A stretch of 29,192 bases of DNA, taken from contig DPRM01000143.1 in NCBI GenBank assembly GCA_003537645.1, forward strand, positions 33,600 to 62,791, given 5' to 3'. Shown in pieces: positions 8,628 to 16,481 of the stretch; within the stretch, counting starts at the first letter, position 1; each line of letters starts with the position of its first letter. This DNA comes from Prolixibacteraceae bacterium. Its GTDB lineage: Bacteria; Bacteroidota; Bacteroidia; Bacteroidales; Prolixibacteraceae. The position numbers and the translations under genes were made by a program. The notes under the pieces are model-generated. The model was not told the DNA's origin. It saw only the letters and a list, made by a program, of their open reading frames with translations, and did no database searches.

Positions 8628-9881
8628 TTACTCGAAACGAATGGTTTTTTCAGGCGAAACTTTGGTAATAAAGTATGAAGGCAGCAGCAGCATCAGCATA
8701 GTAATTACAACAGTGCCAACATTCAGTAAAACCAAATGCAAAATACTCAGATTTATCGGTACATATTCAAGATAGTAAGAAGTTGGGTCGAGTTTAAGAA
8801 CGTGCGTATATTCCTGAATGAGGCAAATTCCGACACCGAGCAGATTGCCCCATATCAGCGCTTTAAGAATCAGCATCACCGAAAAATACAGAAACACCTT
8901 CCGGATACTCCAGTTGCGGGCGCCTATGGCTTTCAAAATCCCAATCATCTGAGTCCGTTCCAGAATAATGACCAGCAGGCTCGAAACCATGTTGAAACCG
9001 GCCACCAAAACCATCAGGATCAGAATTACCCAAACATTCATATCGAGCAGGCTCAGCCAGTCGAAAATATGCCGGTACTTTTCCTTGATGCTTACCACCT
9101 GTAAAACAGGTCCGTCGGGAGTGGTATTTCGCAAAATCAGATTATGAACCGCCTTTTCCTGATCGTCTATATTCCTGAAGTCGCTGACCAGAATTTCGAA
9201 ACCGCTCACTTCGTCATTCTTCCAGTTATTCAACCTGCGGATATGATTGATATCGACCAACACAAACATGCGGTCGAACTCTTCGAGACTGGTTTTATAA
9301 ATGCCTGCCAGTTCGAATTTTCGCTGACGTGGAACCGATTCGGTTGGAAGAATAAAGAACATGAAAAGATCGTCGCCAAGCTTAAGTTTCAGCAAATCGG
9401 CCATTTGTTTCGAAATCCAGACTTTGTTGCTGCGAACGGTATCCTGAACATGAAATGGCTCACCTTCAACTTTGTTCTCCTGAAAAAACGACCAGTCGAA
9501 ATCGGGGCCAATTCCTTTCAGCACCACACCGTGAATTTCATCATCGGTGCGGATTATGCCCGGTTTGGTTGCAAATATCTGCACATGCCTGAATCCTTCA
9601 ATTTGTTTAACATCGTCGAGAAACGGCAAATCCTGACTAATCGGACTCGTTTCGTAAGATTGGTTGGAGTTGAGGTTTACAATGTGCAAATGAGATCCGA
9701 ACCCGATCACTTTTCGGCCAACTTCGGTTTTGTAACCTGTAACAATTGCAACCGACAAAATGAGCACCACCAGTCCCAGCACAATGCCGAATAGCGCAAT
9801 ATTCACAATTCGGTGCGACAGGTTATTCCGGTTCTCCTTTGCCGAAAATATTCTTCGAGCTATGTATAGATTTGTATTCAA
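8628..9881 (-). CDS. ABC transporter permease, LolC/LolE/FtsX type
   Basis: A 417-residue inner-membrane permease. One membrane segment lies near the N terminus (about 25-48), then a periplasmic MacB-like domain (about 50-270), then three segments toward the C terminus. The segment between the first two of these has the typical MIGILKAIGARNWSIRKVF coupling helix (about 316-334). This layout is that of LolC/LolE, which lift lipoproteins out of the inner membrane together with the ATPase LolD; no ATPase gene is in the window. The only plausible start is a TTG at 9881, overlapping the stop of the upstream gene as TTGA; no ATG lies close by, and the conserved YIARRIFSAKE begins at residue 6. The start therefore implies translational coupling. 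Confidence 0.88.
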   Translation of the reverse strand: MNTNLYIARRIFSAKENRNNLSHRIVNIALFGIVLGLVVLILSVAIVTGYKTEVGRKVIGFGSHLHIVNLNSNQSYETSPISQDLPFLDDVKQIEGFRHVQIFATKPGIIRTDDEIHGVVLKGIGPDFDWSFFQENKVEGEPFHVQDTVRSNKVWISKQMADLLKLKLGDDLFMFFILPTESVPRQRKFELAGIYKTSLEEFDRMFVLVDINHIRRLNNWKNDEVSGFEILVSDFRNIDDQEKAVHNLILRNTTPDGPVLQVVSIKEKYRHIFDWLSLLDMNVWVILILMVLVAGFNMVSSLLVIILERTQMIGILKAIGARNWSIRKVFLYFSVMLILKALIWGNLLGVGICLIQEYTHVLKLDPTSYYLEYVPINLSILHLVLLNVGTVVITMLMLLLPSYFITKVSPEKTIRFE

Positions 9882-10936
9882 AGTTTTTCGCTTCGTTCGT
9901 TTACAAAAGGCAATACGAGTAGCGCAATCAATCCAACAACAATCAACATAACTGTTGTGCTTCCATGAGCAAGCAGGGCAAACACTTTACCGTCGGCTTT
10001 GTCGATGCCATACAATGCCAAACCTTCAATCACCATAAAATGCCAGGCGCCAATACCGCCCTGCACCGGAGCCACCATTCCGAAGCTGCCCAGCACAAAA
10101 ACTGTTAATCCGGCCCAGGCTGTTAAATGCGAAGTAAATTCGAATGAAAAGAAAACACAGTATAGCATCAGATAATACAAAACCCAGATAAATACTGAAT
10201 GAAAAACGAATGCACCCTTATTTTTAATGTTCCGGATACTTCGGAATCCTTCGGCAAATTGATTGAAAAGGCCAAGCACTTTTTGGGCAAGTCCGCTAGC
10301 CCTTATTTTGTGCCGCGAAAGCCATACAACCAGAAAAAACAACACCAGCGAAACAGGCAAAATGGGCGAATACAATATCTTTTCCAGTTTTCCCTGAACT
10401 TCGGGATTGTTGTTCAGAAACTCGATGACCTGACCAAATTGGGTAAATATTACAATTACAAGCAGCAAAAGCAACATTAAAACGTCGATCAAACGTTCCA
10501 GAACAACCGTTCCAACAAGTTTGGTAAAAGGAATTTTCTCGTAACGCGAAAGCACCCCGCACCGCGAAATTTCGCCCATGCGCGGCAAGGCAAGGTTCAT
10601 CAGGTAACCAATCATAACCGCCAGAAAAGTATTCAGTGTCCGTGGTTTATGGCCAAGCGGTTCAATCATCAGATTCCATCTGATAGTGCGGCTTATATGG
10701 CTCAGCATCCCCAAAAAAACAGAGGCGGCGATCCAGAAATAATTGACTTCGTTACTTAATATACTTTTAATCCGGCTGATATCCTGATCTTTATAAACCC
10801 ACCAGAAAATGAGGATTCCAAGCAAAAAGAACGAAAGAAATTTGAGGGTTTTTAGTGTATTTTGTTTCAATTTCGTATTGTTAATATGAATACAGGTTCT
10901 TTTAGCAATGTTTTTAACGTACTTTTGCTGCGACAA
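9878..10936 (-). CDS. YbhN/LPG-synthase-TM-like membrane protein (flippase-like)
   Basis: An integral membrane protein of 330-352 residues with about 8 hydrophobic segments and the conserved loop APVQGGIGAWHF near the C terminus, typical of the YbhN/UPF0104 family that shares its fold with the membrane domain of lysylphosphatidylglycerol synthase. Members are annotated as flippase-like; the substrate is unknown. The start is uncertain. The first ATG is at 10936, but the first 22 residues are polar and atypical. A TTG at 10870 gives LKQNTLKTLKF directly before the first membrane segment, and would move the gene off the candidate rsmA promoter at 10920. Its TGA stop overlaps the TTG start of the permease. 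Confidence 0.82.
   Translation of the reverse strand: MSQQKYVKNIAKRTCIHINNTKLKQNTLKTLKFLSFFLLGILIFWWVYKDQDISRIKSILSNEVNYFWIAASVFLGMLSHISRTIRWNLMIEPLGHKPRTLNTFLAVMIGYLMNLALPRMGEISRCGVLSRYEKIPFTKLVGTVVLERLIDVLMLLLLLVIVIFTQFGQVIEFLNNNPEVQGKLEKILYSPILPVSLVLFFLVVWLSRHKIRASGLAQKVLGLFNQFAEGFRSIRNIKNKGAFVFHSVFIWVLYYLMLYCVFFSFEFTSHLTAWAGLTVFVLGSFGMVAPVQGGIGAWHFMVIEGLALYGIDKADGKVFALLAHGSTTVMLIVVGLIALLVLPFVNERSEKL
10920..10927 (+). promoter_or_regulatory. -7 promoter element, probably for rsmA
   Basis: TACTTTTG matches TAnnTTTG exactly. Transcription would begin near 10934, leaving a leader of about 130 bases before the rsmA ATG at 11064. No convincing -33 element was seen. On the opposite strand it lies inside the longest version of the flippase-like gene. 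Confidence 0.35.
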
Positions 10937-10984
10937 TCCGGTGTCATACGTAATTAGTGCTTCACCGGAATTTGACGATCATGG

Positions 10985-10992
10985 CAAAAATA
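10985..10992 (-). promoter_or_regulatory. Possible -7 element for the flippase-like gene
   Basis: Reads TATTTTTG on the minus strand, matching TAnnTTTG. It would start transcription near 10978, upstream of either candidate start (10936 or 10870). No -33 TTG at the right distance, so this is weak. Confidence 0.3.
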
Positions 10993-11063
10993 CAGATTTG
11001 TTTCAATTAGGGCTGTTTTTTGTGAACAATTTCAGATTACAAACTAGTATCAAAAGCAGAAAT

Positions 11064-11861
11064 ATGGTAAACGTAAGGGCAAAGAAAAACCTGGGGCAAC
11101 ACTTCCTGAAAGACCTTGACATCGCTCAGAAAATTGTTGCCAGCCTCCAGGCCGGCAATGTTGACAAAGTATTGGAAATTGGTCCCGGAATGGGCGTGCT
11201 TACCCAGTATCTGCTGAAAAATAAGTCGTTCGAAACTTCTGTTGTTGAAATCGACCGCGAATCGGTTGAGTACCTGAACGAGCATTTTCCTGAATTGAGG
11301 GAGCGAATTATATCAGCCGACTTCCTTCGGATGAGACTCGACCAGCAATTCGATCGACCGTTTGCCATCATCGGCAATTTTCCATACAACATTTCATCAC
11401 AAATATTTTTTAAAGTACTCGAATACCATAACCAGATTCCCGAAATTGTAGGAATGCTTCAGAAAGAAGTAGCCGAGCGGCTTGCAGCGCCTCCGGGTTC
11501 AAAAACCTATGGAATTCTAAGCGTTTTCCTTCAGGCTTATTACAACATCGAATACTTATTTACGGTGAATGAAGATGTTTTTTCACCTCCGCCAAAAGTA
11601 AAATCAGGAGTGATCAGACTCACACGCAACCAGAAAGAAAAACTTGACTGCGACGAAAAACTCTTTTGGGGAGTCGTGAAAATGGCTTTTAACCAGCGGC
11701 GAAAAACCATGCGAAACTCGTTAAAAAGCAGAATTATAAGTGACGAACTAAAAGCAAATCCGATATTCGACAAACGACCGGAGCAGCTCGGGGTGGCCGA
11801 ATTTGAAATGATCACAAGACTGATTGCTGAACAGGAAAGTAGCAGTGATCAGTTGCAGTAA
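11064..11861 (+). CDS. rsmA: 16S rRNA dimethyladenosine transferase
   Basis: A 265-residue SAM-dependent methyltransferase that dimethylates two adjacent adenosines in the 3' terminal hairpin of 16S rRNA (KsgA). Family landmarks are the N-terminal KKNLGQHFL, the SAM-binding EIGPGMGVLT (38-47), the acidic end of strand 2 in VVEIDRES (61-68), and the catalytic NFPYNISS (105-112). The C-terminal helical domain contains FSPPPKVKSGVIRL and MAFNQRRKTMRNSL. The frame is open upstream to 10908, but ATG 11064 is two residues before the conserved N terminus and so is the start. mgtE follows 74 bases later on the same strand. Confidence 0.96.
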   Translation: MVNVRAKKNLGQHFLKDLDIAQKIVASLQAGNVDKVLEIGPGMGVLTQYLLKNKSFETSVVEIDRESVEYLNEHFPELRERIISADFLRMRLDQQFDRPFAIIGNFPYNISSQIFFKVLEYHNQIPEIVGMLQKEVAERLAAPPGSKTYGILSVFLQAYYNIEYLFTVNEDVFSPPPKVKSGVIRLTRNQKEKLDCDEKLFWGVVKMAFNQRRKTMRNSLKSRIISDELKANPIFDKRPEQLGVAEFEMITRLIAEQESSSDQLQ

Positions 11862-11874
11862 AAAAATCATTGAT

Positions 11875-11899
11875 TGTCATTTATTTCATGTCATTTATT
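11875..11899 (+). repeat. 11-bp direct repeat before mgtE
   Basis: TGTCATTTATT occurs at 11875-11885 and again at 11889-11899, a 14-base period, in the short rsmA-mgtE gap. It could be a small operator, or a chance duplication in AT-rich DNA. Confidence 0.5.
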
Positions 11900-11935
11900 G
11901 CCGATAGCTTATGAAACTTTAATCTTATTTCTGCT

Positions 11936-13294
11936 ATGAAAATTGAACTGAACAGGGATTTTATTGATCAGCTTAAGGAGCTGATAGAACAAAAAGCAGA
12001 TCAGGATATTATTCAGATCATCAGCGAACTTCACGCGGCCGATATTGCCGAAATCATGGAGGAACTTGACTCCGACGAGGCGCAGTATCTCTTTTTATTG
12101 CTCGACGGGGAATTGGCTTCGGATGTTTTGCTCGAAATACCGGAAGCCGATCAACGCCGGTTCCTGCGCGGTTTACCACCTGATGTAATTGCTCACCGCT
12201 TCATCGAATTCATGGAGTCGGATGATGCCGCCGACGTAATGGCCGATCTTGATGAAGACGTTCAGGATGAAGTTTTACAGCACATAGACGACAAGGAACA
12301 AGCCGGCGACATTGCCGACCTTCTGGAATACGACGAGGACACTGCCGGGGGTATCATGGCCAAGGAATTGGTGGCAGTGAACGAAAACTGGACGGTACAA
12401 ACCTGCCTGAAAGAAATCAGTATTCAGGCCGAAGATATCGACGAAATATATTACGTGTATGTGGTTGATGATAACTTCTTTCTCAAAGGCGTGCTTTCAC
12501 TGAAAATGCTGATTATGAAGCCAACCCATACGGTGATAAAAAGTATGGTGACCGAAGATGCCCATTTTGTGCGCACCGATGCCAGTCAGGAAGAAGTAGC
12601 CCAGGTAATGGAAAAATACGATTTGGTCGCGCTTCCGGTTGTCGATCAGATTGGACGACTGAAAGGCCGGATTACGATCGACGACGTTTTGGATATTATT
12701 CGCGAAGAAGCCGACAAAGATTACCAGATGGCTTCGGGTATTTCGGGTGATGTAGAGGCCGGCGACAATGTTTTTCAACGTGCATGGACACGTATCCCCT
12801 GGCTGTTTATCGGTATGATTGGGGGAATTATTGGTGCTGGAGTTCTTGGTTCGCACTCATCGCAACTACAACAGATTCCGGCGATGGCATTTTTCATCCC
12901 GCTCATTGCCGCTATGGCCGGAAATGTAGGAGTTCAGTCATCGTCGATAATTGTACAGAGCATTGCCAGCGGAACGCGCAGTTTCGACTCGGTAGGCCGG
13001 AAACTGGTTAAAGAACTCTCGGTAGCTTTTAGTACTGCGCTATTGTTTTCGGTACTTATTTTCATGTATAACTTTTTTTTTACCGGAAACATGCGCCTTA
13101 CTTATTCGGTGAGCATTACATTGTTTATTGTGATGGTTTTCGCTTCTCTGTTTGGAACCCTGATACCGCTGGTGCTGAATAAACTCAAAATCGACCCTGC
13201 AGTGGCTACCGGTCCTTTTATCACTACTACCAACGATATTCTCGGATTGTTAATTTATATGACTGTGGCGCAAATGTTTTTCAAGATTTTGTAA
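11936..13294 (+). CDS. mgtE: Magnesium transporter MgtE
   Basis: A 452-residue Mg2+ channel. The cytoplasmic N domain is acidic, with repeated MEELDSDEAQ-, DADDAADVMADL-type helices (about 1-130); two CBS domains follow (about 135-260), containing the usual LVAVNENWTV and KYDLVALPVVD elements. A five-helix membrane part occupies about 285-452. The pore signature PLIAAMAGNVGVQSS starts at residue 322, and the last helix region carries DPAVATGPFITTTNDILGLL. In this family the N and CBS domains bind Mg2+ and close the pore when cell Mg2+ is high. No M-box or other riboswitch is visible in the 74-base leader, only a short direct repeat. Possibly cotranscribed with rsmA. Confidence 0.95.
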   Translation: MKIELNRDFIDQLKELIEQKADQDIIQIISELHAADIAEIMEELDSDEAQYLFLLLDGELASDVLLEIPEADQRRFLRGLPPDVIAHRFIEFMESDDAADVMADLDEDVQDEVLQHIDDKEQAGDIADLLEYDEDTAGGIMAKELVAVNENWTVQTCLKEISIQAEDIDEIYYVYVVDDNFFLKGVLSLKMLIMKPTHTVIKSMVTEDAHFVRTDASQEEVAQVMEKYDLVALPVVDQIGRLKGRITIDDVLDIIREEADKDYQMASGISGDVEAGDNVFQRAWTRIPWLFIGMIGGIIGAGVLGSHSSQLQQIPAMAFFIPLIAAMAGNVGVQSSSIIVQSIASGTRSFDSVGRKLVKELSVAFSTALLFSVLIFMYNFFFTGNMRLTYSVSITLFIVMVFASLFGTLIPLVLNKLKIDPAVATGPFITTTNDILGLLIYMTVAQMFFKIL

Positions 13295-13537
13295 AAGGGA
13301 AGAAAGGATTTTTTTCCAGTCAAAATCAGTTACAATCGAGAATCTTTGTGATCATTAAATTTTCGGGCAGATGGGGTTATGTTTGTTCTCACAAAAATCA
13401 AGACACTGACAAACAATCAATTGTAGTATAACTAACACAATCAATGTTTCTTCTAACCTGGCTTTTAACTCCTTGTTGATAAATAAATTGCGAAAAGTGC
13501 TTTGAAATTTGTGGCTAACAAATGGCGATACAAACTA
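13295..13537. other. Intergenic gap between convergent mgtE and rfaD
   Basis: 243 bases, AT-rich, with no credible reading frame and no classic terminator. The only structure noted is a small inverted repeat, ATTTGT-5-ACAAAT at 13507-13523, just beyond the rfaD stop; it lacks a clear T-run on either strand. Confidence 0.6.
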
Positions 13538-14503
13538 TTAATAACAAGCCTTGGTCATCAGGTAATTCCGCACATAATCGTCAATTCCCTCTTCAAGGCT
13601 TAAAAATGGTTCGTTGTAACCAATACTTTTGAGCTTTTTAATGTTGGCGCAGGTATAGTACTGATATTTACCGCGCAAATCTTCAGGAGTATCAACAAAG
13701 CCAATATTTTCATCCATTTTCATCGACCTGAAAACAGCTTTTGTAAGGCTCAAATAAGTTCGGGCCTCTCCGGTACCAACATTGTAAATTCCGGAGTCTT
13801 TTCTTTTGTTTATGAAGAATAAAATCACCCGGGCAACATCTTCTACATAAATAAAATCGCGCGCCTGCTCCCCATCTTCAAAATCGGGATGGTGAGAACG
13901 GAACAGATTCATTTTACCAGTTTCTGAAATGGTATTATAGGCCTGAAAAACAACCGATGCCATGCGGTCTTTGTGGTATTCGTTGGGGCCAAATACATTG
14001 AAAAATTTCAATCCGGCCCAGAAGAATGGCTGCTTTGGCTGTTCAAGCGCCCAGCAATCAAAATCGTGTTTAGATTGGGCGTATAAATTGAGGGGCTGTA
14101 ATTCGGAAATAATCGAATGATTGTCGTCGAAACCTAATTTCCCATCACCATAGGTTGAAGCCGAAGAAGCATACACCAAGGGCAATCCATATTGAATACA
14201 GGCATTCCATATTTTCTGGGAATATTCGAGATTAAGTTGCTGGTAAATTTCGGGTTCCTGACCAATGGTATCGGTGCGCGCACCCAAATGAATGATGATC
14301 TGCACAAATTTTTCGTTAATCGCCAACCAGTCGAAAAACTGATCGCGATCGACCATTTCTGAATATATTTTTGTCTGGTAATTGGGCAGCTTTAGCGGAT
14401 CGTCGTATTTATCGACCAAAACAATGTCTTTAAATCCTTCCCGGTTGAGCTTTCCTACAACATAACTACCAATAAAACCAGCAGCTCCCGTAACTACAAT
14501 CAT
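13538..14503 (-). CDS. rfaD: ADP-L-glycero-D-manno-heptose 6-epimerase
   Basis: A 321-residue extended short-chain dehydrogenase (also called HldD) that turns ADP-D-glycero-manno-heptose into the L-glycero form for the LPS inner core. The NAD(P)-binding GAAGFIGSYV is at the N terminus (6-15); ASSASTYGDG and YAQSKHDFD give the Ser/Tyr/Lys active-site set. The family-specific block GLKFFNVFGPNEYHKDRMAS and the later QARDFIYVEDVA and IYNVGTGEARTYLSL match E. coli HldD closely. It stands alone, with a long upstream region carrying a candidate promoter about 210 bases away. No other heptose gene is present. Confidence 0.93.
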   Translation of the reverse strand: MIVVTGAAGFIGSYVVGKLNREGFKDIVLVDKYDDPLKLPNYQTKIYSEMVDRDQFFDWLAINEKFVQIIIHLGARTDTIGQEPEIYQQLNLEYSQKIWNACIQYGLPLVYASSASTYGDGKLGFDDNHSIISELQPLNLYAQSKHDFDCWALEQPKQPFFWAGLKFFNVFGPNEYHKDRMASVVFQAYNTISETGKMNLFRSHHPDFEDGEQARDFIYVEDVARVILFFINKRKDSGIYNVGTGEARTYLSLTKAVFRSMKMDENIGFVDTPEDLRGKYQYYTCANIKKLKSIGYNEPFLSLEEGIDDYVRNYLMTKACY

Positions 14504-14636
14504 AGATATGGTTCATTAATGTTAGATAGTTCCTGAGACATTGTTTTCGTAAATATAAACTCCATTCGTGAAATAATATTGTATTTGCACGCCGAAAAAA
14601 TTAACTTTTATTTACAATTCAGAACGACCCATTTTA

Positions 14637-14668
14637 ACTTACTGAATGACTTATTCTTACTTACTGAA
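14637..14668 (+). repeat. Direct repeat in the rfaD leader region
   Basis: ACTTACTGAA occurs at 14637-14646 and 14659-14668. The 22-base period is about two helical turns, so a dimeric regulator could read both on one face. TTACTGAATGA from the first copy recurs at the palindrome near 16035. Confidence 0.5.
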
Positions 14669-14718
14669 CTCACACAAGAGTATCTGTCTGTTTAAAATAC
14701 AATAATTAAAAACACCGG

Positions 14719-14750
14719 CAAAAGTAAAAAAATATCTCAGGGAAAAACAA
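14719..14750 (-). promoter_or_regulatory. Candidate rfaD promoter
   Basis: On the minus strand TACTTTTG (14719-14726) matches TAnnTTTG, and a TTG (14748-14750) lies 21 bases upstream. Transcription would begin near 14712, giving a 5' leader of about 209 bases before the rfaD ATG. Confidence 0.45.
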
Positions 14751-14848
14751 TCTTTTATTTTGGATTATATACGCAATACATCTTGTTTATTTTTTATCTC
14801 ATTAAGTATAAAACCTTTTATTAAGACTGTATGTAAGACTGAACATAC

Positions 14849-14856
14849 TACCTTTG
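14849..14856 (+). promoter_or_regulatory. -7 promoter element of folE
   Basis: TACCTTTG matches TAnnTTTG exactly. Transcription would start near 14863, about 40 bases before the folE ATG at 14902, leaving room for the GAAAGGAAA ribosome site. No clear -33 element. Confidence 0.5.
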
Positions 14857-14901
14857 CGGTTGCGTTTGCCAAATAATTTATTTACAGAAAGGAAACAGAA
14901 A

Positions 14902-15516
14902 ATGGAATTTTCATTGAACGGAACAGAAGGAACATACCGAAAAGTTGAACGATACGATCCGGAAACAACTGCCAAATTAAGCGATCACTACAGAGGAATC
15001 CTTGAACTTTTGGGAGAAAATGCTGACCGGGCAGGTTTAAAGCAAACGCCTGCAAGAGTTGCCAAATCAATGCAATTCCTGCTTCAGGGTTACGAACAGG
15101 ATCCCGAAGAAATTCTCCGATCGGCCATGTTTAAAGAAGATTACAGGCAAATGGTGATTGTAAAGGACATCGAAATTTATTCGATGTGCGAGCACCACAT
15201 GCTTCCGTTTATAGGCAAAGCCCACATCGGGTACATCCCAAACGGATACATCACCGGCCTTAGCAAAATTGCACGCGTTGTTGATGCTTATGCCCGAAGG
15301 TTGCAGGTTCAGGAGCGATTGACCACCCAAATTAAAGATTGCATTCAGCAAACGCTGAATCCGCTTGGAGTGGCTGTTGTAATTGAAGCGCAACACCTTT
15401 GCATGCAAATGCGCGGCGTTCAGAAACAAAATTCGACCACAACCACTTCCGACTTTACCGGCGCTTTCGAACGGGTAGCCACGCGGGAAGAATTTATACG
15501 ATTGATAAGGGGCTAA
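14902..15516 (+). CDS. folE: GTP cyclohydrolase I
   Basis: A 204-residue type I GTP cyclohydrolase that converts GTP to 7,8-dihydroneopterin triphosphate, the first step of folate and pterin synthesis. Zinc ligands are seen in YSMCEHHMLPF (Cys96, with His98/His99) and HLCMQMRGV (Cys167); the substrate region shows GLSKIARVVDAYARRLQVQE. An in-frame TTG at 14854 would extend the protein by 16 residues, but it lies inside the promoter element; the ATG at 14902 has a purine-rich GAAAGGAAA site before it and is chosen. The gene stands alone, with its own promoter and a further promoter directly after it. Confidence 0.95.
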   Translation: MEFSLNGTEGTYRKVERYDPETTAKLSDHYRGILELLGENADRAGLKQTPARVAKSMQFLLQGYEQDPEEILRSAMFKEDYRQMVIVKDIEIYSMCEHHMLPFIGKAHIGYIPNGYITGLSKIARVVDAYARRLQVQERLTTQIKDCIQQTLNPLGVAVVIEAQHLCMQMRGVQKQNSTTTTSDFTGAFERVATREEFIRLIRG

Positions 15517-15590
15517 AAATTACGCAAAAACTTAATATAAGTATTAACTAAACTTAACTATCCGGACTTCAATAATCCGCAACATATATA

Positions 15591-15598
15591 TACTTTTG
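15591..15598 (+). promoter_or_regulatory. -7 promoter element abutting a small gene
   Basis: TACTTTTG matches TAnnTTTG. The ATG at 15605 is only 6 bases beyond the box, which is about where transcription should start, so the mRNA would be leaderless. Confidence 0.5.
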
Positions 15599-15604
15599 CC
15601 GCGA

Positions 15605-15919
15605 ATGAAAATAGCAAAGCATATATTATTCCGGGTTCTGTTTATAATCGCAGTACTTTTTTGCCTTGGACTTGAGGTGTATTCTGAATACCACTCTCCT
15701 GCCTATGGTGTCGAACTTTCTGAAAAGATGAATTGTACTGACAATATTACAAGTTTGGATTCTGACGCTTTTGATGATGACCATCTATATCAAACCTATG
15801 AAACATTTTGGATAGCAGAACGACTTTCGTGTTTACCCGCTTCGAATAACCCGTTTCGGGGACATGAATTTTCATTTTCAAACTGGCAACCTCCGCAAAA
15901 ATTCTTCTTCAGGACTTAA
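15605..15919 (+). CDS. Small exported or membrane-anchored protein, function unknown
   Basis: A 104-residue protein that I do not recognise. The N terminus has basic residues and then one hydrophobic stretch (about 7-24), ending near CLGLEVYSEY; this is either an uncleaved anchor or a signal sequence. The rest is acidic and aromatic (SDAFDDDHLYQTYE, residues 52-65) with three cysteines including the one in the hydrophobic part, and it ends in a FSNWQPPQKFFFRT segment. An in-frame TTG at 15596 would add three residues but lies within the promoter. A promoter directly before the ATG and a complete signal-like N terminus favour a real gene. No homologous family can be named. Confidence 0.6.
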   Translation: MKIAKHILFRVLFIIAVLFCLGLEVYSEYHSPAYGVELSEKMNCTDNITSLDSDAFDDDHLYQTYETFWIAERLSCLPASNNPFRGHEFSFSNWQPPQKFFFRT

Positions 15920-15967
15920 AATTTCTGAATCATTCGAAATAATCAGTTAGCCCGATAACCATCGTGC

Positions 15968-15975
15968 TATATTTG
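15968..15975 (+). promoter_or_regulatory. Possible -7 element before the small membrane gene
   Basis: TATATTTG matches TAnnTTTG, in the 211-base gap between two small genes. It would give a leader of about 150 bases for the gene at 16131. No -33 element seen. Confidence 0.3.
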
Positions 15976-16034
15976 ATGATTGGTGTTGCTCTTCATACGC
16001 TGAAGACCATTTACCAACACTGAAACTCCCCAAA

Positions 16035-16059
16035 TTTTACTGAATGATTTTCTGTAAAA
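16035..16059. repeat. Palindrome in the leader of the small membrane gene
   Basis: TTTTACTGAA (16035-16044) and TTCTGTAAAA (16050-16059) form an inverted repeat with one mismatch and a 5-base spacer. It looks like a regulator-binding site or weak hairpin; there is no T-run for a terminator. Confidence 0.55.
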
Positions 16060-16130
16060 AACAATTCTGTTTTAGCCTGAAAATCAATATTACGCAAAGC
16101 AATAAATTCAAAATCTCAACAATTTTCATT

Positions 16131-16481
16131 ATGAAATTCGAAGACTTAATTAATTATAACCATAAAAATTCAACCAATTACAAAAATCGTGGTTATCACG
16201 ATGAATACAGGGGCTCTACCTATAATTCTTATTCCAATCGCGGGTACGATGGCAATTATAAAATCAGGTTTATTCTGGATAAAATACGGAATAATAAAAA
16301 ACTGAAACTGTTTCTAATAGCTGCTGTTGTTTTGCTATTGGTAATTATTATAGCTGTTATCCTGATACTATTGCCGCTTTTAATAAAACTGTTTGATTAC
16401 ATCAGCCAAAACGGCATTCAGGGTATATTAGAATTCCTGACCGAATTTTTGAACAAATTATGGCAGGGATCGGCAACATAA
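16131..16481 (+). CDS. Small single-span membrane protein with Asn/Tyr/Gly-rich N-terminal tail
   Basis: A 116-residue protein of unknown function. Residues 1-50 are polar and low complexity, rich in Asn, Tyr, Gly and Arg, with NRGY repeated at 19-22 and 36-39. A basic patch (KIRNNKKLK, 51-59) precedes one long membrane helix (about 60-86) with almost only Leu, Ile, Val and Ala. A short amphipathic C-terminal helix follows (about 90-111). The positive patch before the helix suggests the tail stays in the cytoplasm. The frame is open upstream to 16044, but the chosen ATG at 16131 starts the ordered pattern. It lies 89 bases before the TerC-type gene on the same strand and may be cotranscribed. 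Confidence 0.6.
   Translation: MKFEDLINYNHKNSTNYKNRGYHDEYRGSTYNSYSNRGYDGNYKIRFILDKIRNNKKLKLFLIAAVVLLLVIIIAVILILLPLLIKLFDYISQNGIQGILEFLTEFLNKLWQGSAT

Larger units (their letters stand above)
14504..14901. other. 398-bp divergent control region between rfaD and folE
   Basis: AT-rich and without a credible gene. It holds a minus-strand -7/-33 pair (14719-14750), a 10-bp direct repeat with 22-base period (14637-14668), and the folE -7 element (14849-14856). The rfaD leader would be about 209 bases; no riboswitch fold was recognised in it by eye. Confidence 0.6.

Noticed and set aside
9144..9794. 216-codon open frame on the plus strand
   Set aside because: Antisense to the LolC/FtsX-like permease, with no motif or promoter of its own.
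13507..13523. Inverted repeat ATTTGT/ACAAAT as an rfaD terminator
   Set aside because: Six AT-rich base pairs and no following T-run on the minus strand.
15976..16023. 15-residue reading frame after TATATTTG
   Set aside because: The ATG lies directly at the -7 box, upstream of the expected start of transcription, and the peptide has no leader-peptide pattern.
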